Of a stretch of DNA of 26,578 nt, positions 1-8,341 are shown one piece after another. The notes beneath the pieces are model-generated. The model had not been told where the DNA came from. It searched no databases and was given only the letters and a program-made list of their open reading frames with translations. The translations under genes were made by a program, and so were the position numbers. Source of the stretch: an uncultured Prevotellaceae bacterium (GTDB taxonomy: Bacteria; Bacteroidota; Bacteroidia; Bacteroidales; Muribaculaceae). Where the stretch lies: the NCBI GenBank assembly GCA_905210415.1, contig CAJLWM010000026.1, positions 1-26,578 of the forward strand. The letters run 5' to 3'. Position 1 is the first letter of the stretch, and each line of letters opens with the position of its first letter.

Positions 1-54
1 CGCCGACCCTCTGCTTGTAAGGCAGATGCTCTGAACCAGCTGAGCTAAACGCCC
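1..54 (-). tRNA. tRNA-Val (anticodon TAC), 3' part cut by the window edge
   Basis: Read on the minus strand from position 54, the sequence gives a 7-base acceptor strand (GGGCGTT), then TAGCTC with a matching GAGC for the D arm. The anticodon stem TCTGC/GCAGA encloses the loop CTTACAA. The anticodon TAC (plus-strand GTA at 17-19) decodes GUA valine codons. The variable region begins with GGGTC, and the T arm and 3' acceptor strand lie outside the window, so the gene is incomplete here. A Bacteroidota-type promoter sits just upstream (78-108), leaving a short 5' leader. Confidence 0.93.
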
Positions 55-77
55 TCGTTGTTTCCCTTTTGCGATTG

Positions 78-108
78 CAAAGGTACGACGAATTTTCAAT
101 TCCGCAAA
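78..108 (-). promoter_or_regulatory. Bacteroidota-type promoter of tRNA-Val
   Basis: On the minus strand the element TTTG (105-108) is followed after 19 bases by TACCTTTG (78-85). This matches the Bacteroidota primary sigma consensus TTTG-N19-21-TAnnTTTG exactly. The expected start of transcription is around 70-73, about 17 bases before the mature tRNA 5' end. Seen by eye only. Confidence 0.8.
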
Positions 109-221
109 ATATTTCAGCACTTTTTTCAACATTTTTTCACCTCACAACACCTTAAAACGCGTTTCTACCTTATTCTCAACAAGTTGGTATAAAAACCTTT
201 TTTTGCGTTATTTTTCGCCTA

Positions 222-253
222 TTTGACCATTTGGATAAAAGTGGCTATTTTTG
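222..253 (+). promoter_or_regulatory. Bacteroidota-type promoter of clpS-clpA-aat
   Basis: TTTG (222-225), a 20-base spacer and TATTTTTG (246-253) match the Bacteroidota consensus TTTG-N19-21-TAnnTTTG. Transcription would start near 258-262, giving a leader of under 20 bases before the clpS ATG at 277. This placement rules out the upstream in-frame TTG at 223 as the clpS start, because that codon lies inside the -33 element. Confidence 0.75.
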
Positions 254-276
254 TATTACAAACTAATCAAAAGAAA

Positions 277-579
277 ATGGCAGAAACCAAGCAAGCTACC
301 CGAACCAGGAAAAAAACTCACTACGCCGAACCGAAAATGTATCGCGTGCGCATGCACAACGACGATTTCACCACAATGGACTTCGTAGTGATGGTGTTGA
401 GCGTGATATTTCATAAGACCGAAGCCGAGGCTACAAGCCTTATGCTCGAAATCCACAACCAAAAGTCGGCTGTGGTGGGCACATACCCACTCGACATCGC
501 GCTCACAAAAGTGAGCAAGACACACAATCTGGCAAAGGAAAACGGGTTTCCGCTGCATTTATCAATAGAAGAAGAATAG
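277..579 (+). CDS. clpS: ATP-dependent Clp protease adaptor ClpS
   Basis: A 100-residue cytoplasmic adaptor that captures proteins carrying N-degrons (Leu, Phe, Tyr or Trp at the N-terminus) and delivers them to ClpA. The start is ATG 277, just after a good promoter. After a basic, disordered tail (residues 1-18), the ClpS core shows the NDD motif at 28-30 followed by FTTMDFVV, and a MLEIH helix with His60. By family comparison N28, D29 and H60 correspond to the residues that bind the substrate alpha-amino group (E. coli N34, D35, H66), and M34 sits at the gatekeeper position. The length is normal for the family. clpA starts 6 bases after the stop, so the two are surely co-transcribed. All key residues are present. 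Confidence 0.95.
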   Translation: MAETKQATRTRKKTHYAEPKMYRVRMHNDDFTTMDFVVMVLSVIFHKTEAEATSLMLEIHNQKSAVVGTYPLDIALTKVSKTHNLAKENGFPLHLSIEEE

Positions 580-585
580 ACAAAT

Positions 586-2958
586 ATGGGAAAGAATAAT
601 ATGAATGGCCATATCAGGCTATCTGCCGAGTTGGAGAATACGCTGCGACTCACGGTGATTGAATGCCTCAACCGCCGCTTGGAGTATATCACTCCTGAGG
701 CAATGCTTCTCACGCTCGTAAACCTTAGCGAGATGCGATATGCCCTCGAACTTAGCAAAGTAGATGCAAAGGATATTTCAAAGCCTCTTGTGCAATACCT
801 CAACAAACTGCCAAAGGTGCCAAAAGGCTTGGTCGATTACGAACTCGAGCAATCATATCTCCTCAACAAATTGTTTGACGTGGCAGAAGTATCGGCAAAA
901 TATGCCGACATACAAGTGGTAGAAACCGAGCATTTCCTCTCGGCTTTACTATCGTTGCCCAATTGCTATGCCAGCGATGTGCTCGCACAAGCAATCACGG
1001 CAGGCGCTGGCGAAAAAGAAACCGTGGCCATCACCAAGTTCATCGAAAACATTGAATACGCTCGCTCACTAAAAAACGAGATCACAAACAGCGCTGATGA
1101 CGACGACGGCGCCATCGTAAATGGCTTTGACGACGACGATTTCATCGGCAGCTCGTTTTACGACGAGCCACAACAAGAGAATGAGCTTTGGACAAACTTT
1201 GTGACCGACATCTGTGCTAAGACCGACAAGCATAATCAACTCATAGGCCGTGCCGACGAACTCAACCGCACCATTCAGGTGCTTTGCCGCAAGGATAAAA
1301 ACAACGTGCTGCACATCGGCGACCCCGGTGTGGGCAAATCTGCCATAATATATGGCTTGGCTCGTATGCTCAACCATGGCGACGTGCCAGAGCGCCTGAA
1401 AGGCTACAAGATCTACGAAATCAACATGGGCGATATGGTGGCAGGCACGCAATATCGCGGCGACTTTGAGAAGCGCATCAAGATGGTGATGGAAGGCCTG
1501 CACAAAGAGGGCAAAGCGATTGTCTATATCGACGAGTTTCACAACATAATAGGCACTGGCTCCACCCGCGAAAGCGGCATCGATGCCTCCAACCTACTGC
1601 GCCGCTATTTTGAGGACAGCGAACTCCGATTCATTGGCGCTACCACATTCGCCGAATACAAACGCTCGCTCGCCAATTCGCGCAGCATCATGCGCCACTT
1701 CCAGCAAATAGAGATACTTGAGCCATCAATCGACGACGCAATACAGATTATTTCCAAACTGAAGTCGAAATACGAGCGTTTCCACGGCGTGAAATATCCA
1801 AAGGACGTGATAGAGTTTGCAGTGAAAGCAAGCGCAAGATATATTCACGACCGTGCCCTACCCGACAAGGCCATCGACCTCATCGACGAAGCCGGCGCAT
1901 TCATTGAAATCCGCTTAGAAGAGGATAAGAAGGTGAGCAAAGAACTCATCTCTCGCATCCTTGCCAAAATATGCAAGGTTGACCACATCTCCGACATAGA
2001 TGATGGCGACAACGACGAAGAACGCCTCAGCACGCTCTATGAGCGCATCAGTGCTAAGATATATGGCCAGGACTCTGCTGTGAAACAGGTGGCGGAATCG
2101 GTGCTGATGTCGCGCGCCGGATTGCTCGACACCAACAAGCCTATGGCAAGCCTACTGTTTGTGGGCCCTACAGGTGTGGGAAAGACCGAAGTGTGCAAGG
2201 TGCTTGCGCAAGAACTCGGACTCTCGCTTGTGCGATTCGACATGAGCGAATACTCCGAAAAACACACCGTGGCAAAGCTTATAGGCTCGCCTGCAGGCTA
2301 CGTTGGCTATGAAGACGGTGGTCTGCTCACCGATGCCATCAGAAAGACGCCTAACTGCGTGCTTCTGCTCGACGAAATCGAGAAAGCACACAGCGACATA
2401 TTCAATCTGCTATTGCAGGTAATGGACTACGCTTCGCTCACCGACAACCGCGGCACAAAGGTGGATTTCCGCCATGTGATACTGATTATGACAAGCAATG
2501 CCGGTGCGCAGCACTCCGGCCGCCCAAGCATCGGATTCACCGGTAATGTGAGCCGCGGCGACAATATGATGAAAGCAGTGAAATCGACTTTCAAACCAGA
2601 GTTTCTCAACCGCCTTAGCGGCACTGTGGTGTTTAACGACATGGACAAGGCTATGGAATCGCTAATCCTGAAAAAGAAACTCGGAGAACTTCAAGACAGA
2701 CTCACTCCTCGCAAGATTACTCTCACGCTCAGCGATAGCGCCATAAACTGGTTGCTCAACAAGGGATTCACCCCAGAATACGGAGCACGCGAACTTGAGC
2801 GCGTAATCAACCAGTCGCTCAAGCCGCTACTGATGCACGAAATTTTGTTTGGTTCACTAAAGAAAGGCGGTAGCGCCTACGTGGAATGCAGCGGCGACAC
2901 GCTACACATCAGCACAAGTGCCAAGAGGTCGTCAACGCGAAAGGAGAAAAGCGAATGA
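586..2958 (+). CDS. clpA: ATP-dependent Clp protease ATP-binding subunit ClpA
   Basis: A 790-residue AAA+ unfoldase that threads substrates into ClpP. A divergent Clp N domain (about 7-155) is followed by an acidic linker (Asp runs at 171-174 and 182-185). The first ATPase domain has Walker A GDPGVGKS (245-252) and Walker B IVYIDE (312-317). The second has Walker A GPTGVGKT (527-534), Walker B VLLLDE (592-597) and sensor-2 GAR (733-735). An IGF tripeptide at 649-651 matches the ClpP-docking IGL/IGF loop. There is no long coiled-coil M domain between the ATPase modules, which excludes ClpB and ClpC. The start is ATG 586, with an in-frame alternative at 601. Its stop overlaps the aat start (ATGA), which implies translational coupling. 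Neighbouring clpS supports ClpA over other Clp ATPases. Confidence 0.95.
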   Translation: MGKNNMNGHIRLSAELENTLRLTVIECLNRRLEYITPEAMLLTLVNLSEMRYALELSKVDAKDISKPLVQYLNKLPKVPKGLVDYELEQSYLLNKLFDVAEVSAKYADIQVVETEHFLSALLSLPNCYASDVLAQAITAGAGEKETVAITKFIENIEYARSLKNEITNSADDDDGAIVNGFDDDDFIGSSFYDEPQQENELWTNFVTDICAKTDKHNQLIGRADELNRTIQVLCRKDKNNVLHIGDPGVGKSAIIYGLARMLNHGDVPERLKGYKIYEINMGDMVAGTQYRGDFEKRIKMVMEGLHKEGKAIVYIDEFHNIIGTGSTRESGIDASNLLRRYFEDSELRFIGATTFAEYKRSLANSRSIMRHFQQIEILEPSIDDAIQIISKLKSKYERFHGVKYPKDVIEFAVKASARYIHDRALPDKAIDLIDEAGAFIEIRLEEDKKVSKELISRILAKICKVDHISDIDDGDNDEERLSTLYERISAKIYGQDSAVKQVAESVLMSRAGLLDTNKPMASLLFVGPTGVGKTEVCKVLAQELGLSLVRFDMSEYSEKHTVAKLIGSPAGYVGYEDGGLLTDAIRKTPNCVLLLDEIEKAHSDIFNLLLQVMDYASLTDNRGTKVDFRHVILIMTSNAGAQHSGRPSIGFTGNVSRGDNMMKAVKSTFKPEFLNRLSGTVVFNDMDKAMESLILKKKLGELQDRLTPRKITLTLSDSAINWLLNKGFTPEYGARELERVINQSLKPLLMHEILFGSLKKGGSAYVECSGDTLHISTSAKRSSTRKEKSE

Positions 2959-3596
2959 TAACACTACTCGACGACAATCTGTGGTTCCCCGACCCTCATT
3001 TCGGCGAACCCGACGGCCTAATAGCTATCGGTGGCGACTTGAGCATCGATAGACTGCTACTTGCCTACGAGAACGGCATTTTTCCTTGGTATTCGTTTCG
3101 CGACCAAGATATCATGTGGTGGTGTCCGCTCGACCGATTCGTGATTTTCCCCAACGAGATACACATCTCCCACTCTATGCGCACGCTCATCAATAGCCGA
3201 CGCTATGAGGTGTCGATCAACGAGGATTTCGACGGCGTGATACGTGGTTGCAGCGAAGGACGCGTTGACGAGGAAGGCGCATGGCTCGGCCCGGAAATCA
3301 TCGAGGCTTACACCGAATTACACAAGCAACAGTTCGCCACAAGCGTAGAGGTGTGGGACGGCAACACCCTCGTGGGCGGATTATACGGCGTGACGATGGG
3401 TCGCTGCTTCTTTGGCGAAAGCATGTTCTCTCGCGTACCAAACGCCTCAAAACTGGCTCTTATACACCTCGCAAAGGTGTTCGGACAACTTGGCGGACTA
3501 ATGATTGACTGCCAATTCGAAACCAAGCACCTCAAGTCGATGGGCGGACGGCATATCCCCTACGACGAATACATGAAATTCGTACTTCAGGAATAG
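2955..3596 (+). CDS. aat: Leucyl/phenylalanyl-tRNA--protein transferase
   Basis: A 213-residue cytoplasmic enzyme that transfers Leu or Phe from aminoacyl-tRNA to proteins with N-terminal Arg or Lys, making ClpS-recognised degrons. Family signatures seen are the N-terminal GGDLS (26-30), GIFPWYS (41-47), WWCPLDR (55-61), the catalytic-region FGESMFSR (153-160), DCQ (185-187) and GGRHIPY (197-203). The start ATG 2955 overlaps the clpA stop in an ATGA arrangement and follows an AAGGAG ribosome site. An upstream in-frame ATG at 2886 would overlap clpA by 70 bases and add unrelated residues. Length and motifs are typical. It is the last gene of clpS-clpA-aat. Confidence 0.96.
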   Translation: MITLLDDNLWFPDPHFGEPDGLIAIGGDLSIDRLLLAYENGIFPWYSFRDQDIMWWCPLDRFVIFPNEIHISHSMRTLINSRRYEVSINEDFDGVIRGCSEGRVDEEGAWLGPEIIEAYTELHKQQFATSVEVWDGNTLVGGLYGVTMGRCFFGESMFSRVPNASKLALIHLAKVFGQLGGLMIDCQFETKHLKSMGGRHIPYDEYMKFVLQE

Positions 3597-3667
3597 CAAT
3601 ACAATAAACCCAAAACGGTCATTAGGACGTATATGTAAAATTTTCTACTGCCCGAATTGGGATAAAC

Positions 3668-3715
3668 GCGAGGAGAACTCCCCTACCATCATTGGTTTTT
3701 GAGAGTTCTCCTCGC
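3668..3715. terminator. Stem-loop between convergent aat and the TPR gene (probable bidirectional terminator)
   Basis: A perfect 13-base inverted repeat, GCGAGGAGAACTC (3668-3680) and GAGTTCTCCTCGC (3703-3715), encloses a 22-base loop. On the plus strand it is followed by CTATATTTTC, a modest T-rich tract. On the minus strand the downstream sequence is less T-rich. The position between converging genes fits termination from both sides. The loop is longer than in a classical intrinsic terminator. Confidence 0.6.
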
Positions 3716-3741
3716 TATATTTTCGCCCCGATGAGCGGAGG

Positions 3742-5370
3742 TTACTTCTTTTCAGACTTGTCGGTCAAGCGTTTTGCCTTAAACACCGAAGCATTCTGTG
3801 TGAGAAGCGTATTAAGCTTTTCACCTTGCAATGGCTTGATGTTCACCACCGGATTGTCGAAGCGTGTGAGGTTGTGGTAATTGCCATATCCATTAGCCAA
3901 CGCGCTTGCTACATATCCAAGAGCCTTATCGGTTTCGCCAGCCTGAGCCAACAAAGCCGCTGCCACATAATACGATTCACCGCCAGGAAGCATGCCCTTT
4001 TGGATGATTGTATCAGCCCACTTCGCCGCCTCTTCTTCGCGATCGAGCGCAAGCAACGCAAAACCACGGAGCGACGACAAATCATCGTCCTTGAGCAACA
4101 CGCGAGCATAGTCGTGCTTTGCATCAGTAGGCTTATTCAAGCGGTTGGCATACAACCATGCGCGAAGCAGCGTAGCCTCCGACGATTCCGAATCGTTTAC
4201 AAGAGCCATATTGAGCGATGTCAAAGCGTCCTTATCGTTGCCTTGTGCGATATATGCGCAAGCCTGCTCTATCAATGCTGGCACATAGTCGACATTGTTG
4301 GCGAGAGCCAATTTTGTAGAAGTCACAGCATCGGCAGCCTTGCCCAATGCGCGCTGTATCTTAGAGCGAGTGACGTAGTAAGAAGGCTCAGTGTCGCACG
4401 CACGGATAGCGATGTTCACATTGTTCAACGCATCGGCATACTTGCCAAGGCTATATTGCGCCTTTGCCAAATCAGCATAGATGCCATGATACTCATAGAG
4501 TTTGTTGTCGTTGATAGCTTTGAAGTAATATTCAGCATCGGCAAAGTGATTGTGACCCATTGCCACCTGCGAAGCGATATAGTAGAACAAGCCATTGCGT
4601 GGAGCCTTTGAGATAGAATTGTTGAGCGCATCTATCACGGCATCGTAATGCACGTCGCTAAGCAAAATCAGGCTTTCTATCACATCTTGATTGTCCTTAC
4701 CCACGCTCAATGCAGAAATCAGGTCTTGCGCAGCCGACTGGTATTGCTCCATCATGATGAGCACCTCGGCACGATTGACAAACACGGCTGGCTCGGCAGG
4801 ATACAGCTTCACTGCACGGTCGACATAATCGGCAGCCTTACCGAAATTCTTGCGCATCACCTCTATGCGAGCCAATCCTGCCATAGCATCGTAGCTGTTT
4901 GGCTGAAGGCGAAGGATGCGTTGATAGCATTGCTCTGCATCGTCGTAGTTCTTCATATTATAATTGGCTTCAGCGAGCAGACCAAGACAATTGACGTGCG
5001 AAGGGTCGATTCTATTAGCAGCATACAGGTCGAGAAGACGTTTCTCTTCCTCACCGCGCACGTCGTAGATCTTTGCGCGAAGCATAAATTCCTCGAAGCG
5101 CAATTCCTTTTCGTTGGTTGGCGTATATTTTATTGCACGCTCCACATCGTCGAGCGCACGCAGATAGTCGCCATTCACAAAATACTGATTGGCGCGGCCA
5201 CACAGACTTTCATAGTCATTTGGGTTCTTCTGCAACTCTTCGTTGTATACATTCATCACAGCATCGTTGATGCGACGCTTCATATCGTCGTCTTGCTGCT
5301 GCGCTCCTGCAACAAACACACTTCCACATGCCAATGCCATTATGAGGCATTTCTTAAAATTGATTCCCAT
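3742..5370 (-). CDS. Exported tetratricopeptide-repeat (TPR) protein
   Basis: A 542-residue protein with an N-terminal signal peptide (basic MGINFKK, hydrophobic stretch to about residue 22, likely cleavage after AGA at 23), so it is probably periplasmic. The rest is almost entirely helical TPR units, recognisable by repeated patterns such as LAEANYNMKNYDDAEQCY and LAKAQYSLGKYADALNNV. TPR proteins act as protein-interaction scaffolds; no catalytic motif is visible. It lacks an obvious SusD-like or peptidase domain. It is the last gene of the minus-strand run, 12 bases downstream of kdsA, and is followed by the stem-loop at 3668-3715. Its specific partner is unknown. A role in envelope biogenesis is possible from the kdsA neighbour, but that is inference only. 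Confidence 0.82.
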   Translation of the reverse strand: MGINFKKCLIMALACGSVFVAGAQQQDDDMKRRINDAVMNVYNEELQKNPNDYESLCGRANQYFVNGDYLRALDDVERAIKYTPTNEKELRFEEFMLRAKIYDVRGEEEKRLLDLYAANRIDPSHVNCLGLLAEANYNMKNYDDAEQCYQRILRLQPNSYDAMAGLARIEVMRKNFGKAADYVDRAVKLYPAEPAVFVNRAEVLIMMEQYQSAAQDLISALSVGKDNQDVIESLILLSDVHYDAVIDALNNSISKAPRNGLFYYIASQVAMGHNHFADAEYYFKAINDNKLYEYHGIYADLAKAQYSLGKYADALNNVNIAIRACDTEPSYYVTRSKIQRALGKAADAVTSTKLALANNVDYVPALIEQACAYIAQGNDKDALTSLNMALVNDSESSEATLLRAWLYANRLNKPTDAKHDYARVLLKDDDLSSLRGFALLALDREEEAAKWADTIIQKGMLPGGESYYVAAALLAQAGETDKALGYVASALANGYGNYHNLTRFDNPVVNIKPLQGEKLNTLLTQNASVFKAKRLTDKSEKK

Positions 5371-5382
5371 ATATACCGAATA

Positions 5383-6204
5383 TTATTGTTCTCTGATTTT
5401 ATTCACTGCCATTCTCAATTCTGTGAGGCGAGTGAGCAAGCCTTCAATCTTGTGAAGCGGCAACATATTCGCGCCGTCAGACTTTGCCACTGAAGGATCT
5501 TGGTGTGTCTCGATAAACAAGCCATCAACGCCGATAGCGATAGCCGCACGGCACATAGGCTCAATAAGGTGAGGCAGACCGCCAGTAACGCCCCTTGACT
5601 GGTTTGGCTGCTGCAGCGAGTGTGTGGCATCTAATATCACAGGGCAACCGTTGTGCTGCATCTCTGGTATTCCACGGAAATCCACCACCAAATCCTGATA
5701 GCCAAACGTGGTGCCACGCTCAGTGATAGCAACATCGTTGTTGCCAGCATCACGCACCTTCTGCACTGCAAAAGCCATAGCCTCAGGCGAGAGAAACTGA
5801 CCTTTCTTGATATTCACCATCTTGCCAGTGCGAGCCGCAGCCACGAGCAAATCGGTCTGACGGCACAAGAATGCAGGTATCTGCAACACATCTACGTATT
5901 CGGCAGCCATAGCAGCCTCTTCAGGCAAATGGATGTCGGTCACCACCGGTATGCCAAATGTTTCACGCACCTTGCGCAATATCTCAAGGGCTTTGATGTC
6001 GCCAATGCCCGTAAACGAATCGATGCGCGAGCGATTGGCCTTACGGTAACTGCCCTTAAACACATAAGGTATACCCAAGCACTTTGTCACCTCGCTGATG
6101 TGTCCGGCAATGTCCATTGCCATCTGCTCGCCCTCAATCACACAAGGGCCTGCAAGCAAGAAGAAATTGCCGTTTTCCGACGATATCAGTCTATCTATCA
6201 TCAT
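5383..6204 (-). CDS. kdsA: 3-deoxy-8-phosphooctulonate synthase (Kdo-8-P synthase), metal-dependent type
   Basis: Condenses phosphoenolpyruvate with arabinose-5-phosphate to Kdo-8-P, the first committed step to the Kdo of LPS; cytoplasmic. The 273 residues show LAGPC (17-21), FKGSYRKANRS (49-59), the ERG-TFGYQDL region (162-172), DATHS (192-196), FIETH (230-234) and SDGANMLPL (242-250). Cys21, His195, Glu232 and Asp243 fit the four metal ligands of the class II enzyme (Cys-His-Glu-Asp, as in Aquifex), whereas the E. coli metal-independent enzyme has Asn in place of the Cys. The start is a double ATG (6204 or 6201). The gene lies 54 bases downstream of rsmE and 12 bases upstream of the TPR gene. 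Confidence 0.95.
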   Translation of the reverse strand: MMIDRLISSENGNFFLLAGPCVIEGEQMAMDIAGHISEVTKCLGIPYVFKGSYRKANRSRIDSFTGIGDIKALEILRKVRETFGIPVVTDIHLPEEAAMAAEYVDVLQIPAFLCRQTDLLVAAARTGKMVNIKKGQFLSPEAMAFAVQKVRDAGNNDVAITERGTTFGYQDLVVDFRGIPEMQHNGCPVILDATHSLQQPNQSRGVTGGLPHLIEPMCRAAIAIGVDGLFIETHQDPSVAKSDGANMLPLHKIEGLLTRLTELRMAVNKIREQ

Positions 6205-6258
6205 ATTTTTTTCAGTTTTTCCATATTTATAATATTGACGTCTCTAAGCCTCAATGGT

Positions 6259-6975
6259 TTAGTCGGCATCACACATTTGTTTTGCAGTGTGGCACATAGC
6301 ACATGCCATCACAGCCGCCGTCTCGGTGCGCAATCTGCTATCGCCCAAAGAAATAGGTTCAAATCCGGCTTTCAGCGCAGCCTCAATCTCGTCTTGCGAG
6401 AAATCGCCCTCAGGACCAATCATTATCAAGGCAGGCTCGCTGGCCACATATTCCTTTGCAAACAAGCGACGAGGAATCGATGGGTCGCAATAAGCGATAT
6501 ACTTCTTGCCCTCAAACGGCATCGCTATCACCTCGGCTATCGGTGTCATTTCGCTAAGCGACGGCAATGTGCACTTCAGCGACTGCTTCATTGCCGACAC
6601 CAATATCTTATTGAGGCGCTCGGTTTTCAGCTCCTTGCGCTCACTGTAGCGACAACGCAGCGGGATTATGGCATCGATGCCCATCTCGGTGCATTTCTCC
6701 ACCATCCACTCCATACGGTCGAGATTTTTAGTTGGAGCTATGGCTATCGTGATGCTGCTGCCCCAGTGCGGTGTTTCGTGCTCTGTCGACACTATCTCCA
6801 CAGCACAGCGCTTATGATGAGCAAGCGATATGCGGCAGAGGTGGCAATTGCCATTGCCATCCACCACCTCTATTTCGTCGCCCTCTTTCAAGCGCAAAAC
6901 CCTCACGCAATGCCCACTCTCCACTTCGGGGAGAGTGAGTGTATCGCATATTTCCGGAGCATAAAACCTATGCAT
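6259..6975 (-). CDS. rsmE: 16S rRNA (uracil(1498)-N(3))-methyltransferase
   Basis: A 238-residue SPOUT-class enzyme that methylates N3 of U1498 in 16S rRNA using S-adenosylmethionine. An N-terminal PUA-like domain begins MHRFYAP and runs to about residue 70, with HCVRVLRLKEGD at 22-33. The catalytic domain carries the EKCTEMG motif (93-99), the knot motif IGPEGDFS (186-193) and LGDSRLRTETAA (210-221), all diagnostic for RsmE. Length is normal. It is embedded in the minus-strand housekeeping run, 36 bases after the permease gene and 54 bases before kdsA. These genes have no obvious functional link with each other. Confidence 0.95.
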   Translation of the reverse strand: MHRFYAPEICDTLTLPEVESGHCVRVLRLKEGDEIEVVDGNGNCHLCRISLAHHKRCAVEIVSTEHETPHWGSSITIAIAPTKNLDRMEWMVEKCTEMGIDAIIPLRCRYSERKELKTERLNKILVSAMKQSLKCTLPSLSEMTPIAEVIAMPFEGKKYIAYCDPSIPRRLFAKEYVASEPALIMIGPEGDFSQDEIEAALKAGFEPISLGDSRLRTETAAVMACAMCHTAKQMCDAD

Positions 6976-7011
6976 ATTCTTTTCTATTCTATGTGTTAGT
7001 TTAAAACAAAA

Positions 7012-8319
7012 TCACTTTGCTGCCTCTTGTGGCTTCGACTTAAAGATAACCATAAACGAAACAGCCACAACCAAAGCAAAGCCGGCAAAGATAAACCATG
7101 CGCTCTGCCAGTCACCCACCAAGTAACCCTCTTCCCAGTGGCAATAGTGGTTGACAATTTCACCAGCAATCAATGTGCCGATTGTTGCGCCCAAGCCATT
7201 GGTCATGAGCATAAACAAGCCTTGTGCAGATGCTCTCACCTTCACACCGCACTCTTGGTCTACAAACAAGCCACCCGACACATTGAAGAAGTCGAATGCC
7301 ACGCCATAAACCACGCACGATGCGATAAACAAGATTACGCCTGGGAACACTGGGTTGCCAAGACCGAAGAATCCGAAGCGTCCTACCCACGCAAACATGG
7401 CTATGAGCATCACAGTCTTGATGCCATATCGCTTCAAGAAGAATGGGATGAGCAAGATGCACAATGCCTCAGCCACCTGAGAAAGAGAAATCAGCATTGT
7501 GGCGTTGTTAGCAGCAAACGAATTGCTATATTCTGCCATACCCTTGAAACTGGTGATAAATGGTGTTGCAAAGCCATTGGTAACCTGCAACGACATGCCA
7601 AGCAACATCGAGAAGATGAAGAATGTAGCCATTCTTCTATCCTTAAACAATTTGAATGCGTCTAAGCCAATAACCTCGCTGAGCTTCTGCGATGGCTTGC
7701 TCACCAAGCGGCATTGTGGCAATGTGAAGCAGTATAAGAACAACAAAACGCCCAAAACACCCGATACGAAGAACTGCATATAGGTGTATTGGAATTTGTT
7801 GGCGTTTTCAGCCAATGTGAAGAAGAACGAACCGCCATCGAGCGTAGCGCAATTCACAAACCACATTGTGGCGATGAAGCCCACAGTGCCAAACACACGT
7901 ATAGGAGGGAAATCCTTTACAGTGTCGCCACCGTTCTCTTTCAAGATTGTGAATGCGGCAGTATTTGATAATGCCAACGTAGGCATATAGAATGCTACAC
8001 TTATCGTATAAATGGTGATAAATGTAGCTTTGTCTGGCATATCAGTGCTCATGCCCAAATAGCAGAGCAACAACATTGCTGCACCAGCCATCAAGTGGCA
8101 AATACCAAGCAGACGCTGTGGCTGCACATAGCGGTCAGCAATAATTCCCATAATAGTAGGCATTACTATAGACACGATACCCTGAATTGCATAAAACCAG
8201 GCTATCTCAGCGCCCATTCCCACTTTTCCTAAATAGTTACCCATACATGTGAGATACGCTCCCCAAACGGCAAATTCGAGGAAGTTCATCACGATGAGTT
8301 GTAGTTTAATATTCTTCAT
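7012..8319 (-). CDS. Nucleoside permease-like MFS transporter (NupG/XapB family)
   Basis: A 435-residue inner-membrane protein with about 12 hydrophobic segments. The N-terminus (KLQLIVMNFLEFAVWGAYL) and the following GIIADRYVQPQRLLGICH stretch resemble NupG/XapB nucleoside:proton symporters. The conserved PPIRVFGTVGFIATMW segment, the KLFKDRRMATFFIFSMLL loop region and the late VSGGLFVDQE-VRASAQGLF motif also match that family. It would import nucleosides by proton symport. Bacteroidales often carry several such genes and not all have confirmed substrates, so nucleoside specificity is inferred. The gene sits 22 bases after the DUF151 gene and is probably co-transcribed with it. Confidence 0.84.
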   Translation of the reverse strand: MKNIKLQLIVMNFLEFAVWGAYLTCMGNYLGKVGMGAEIAWFYAIQGIVSIVMPTIMGIIADRYVQPQRLLGICHLMAGAAMLLLCYLGMSTDMPDKATFITIYTISVAFYMPTLALSNTAAFTILKENGGDTVKDFPPIRVFGTVGFIATMWFVNCATLDGGSFFFTLAENANKFQYTYMQFFVSGVLGVLLFLYCFTLPQCRLVSKPSQKLSEVIGLDAFKLFKDRRMATFFIFSMLLGMSLQVTNGFATPFITSFKGMAEYSNSFAANNATMLISLSQVAEALCILLIPFFLKRYGIKTVMLIAMFAWVGRFGFFGLGNPVFPGVILFIASCVVYGVAFDFFNVSGGLFVDQECGVKVRASAQGLFMLMTNGLGATIGTLIAGEIVNHYCHWEEGYLVGDWQSAWFIFAGFALVVAVSFMVIFKSKPQEAAK

Positions 8320-8341
8320 CTTATAAGTTTGTTATGATATT

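Noticed and set aside
223..276. An upstream TTG start that would add 18 residues to ClpS
   Set aside because: It lies within the -33 promoter element and before the expected transcript start; the ATG at 277 gives the normal ClpS length.
2886..2954. An N-terminal extension of Aat by 23 residues
   Set aside because: It would overlap clpA by over 70 bases and has no family similarity; ATG 2955 has a ribosome site and the coupling overlap.
5653..6999. A 448-residue plus-strand open frame opposite kdsA and rsmE
   Set aside because: It is the antisense shadow of two genes with clear family motifs; its translation is rich in His, Cys and Arg with no domain.
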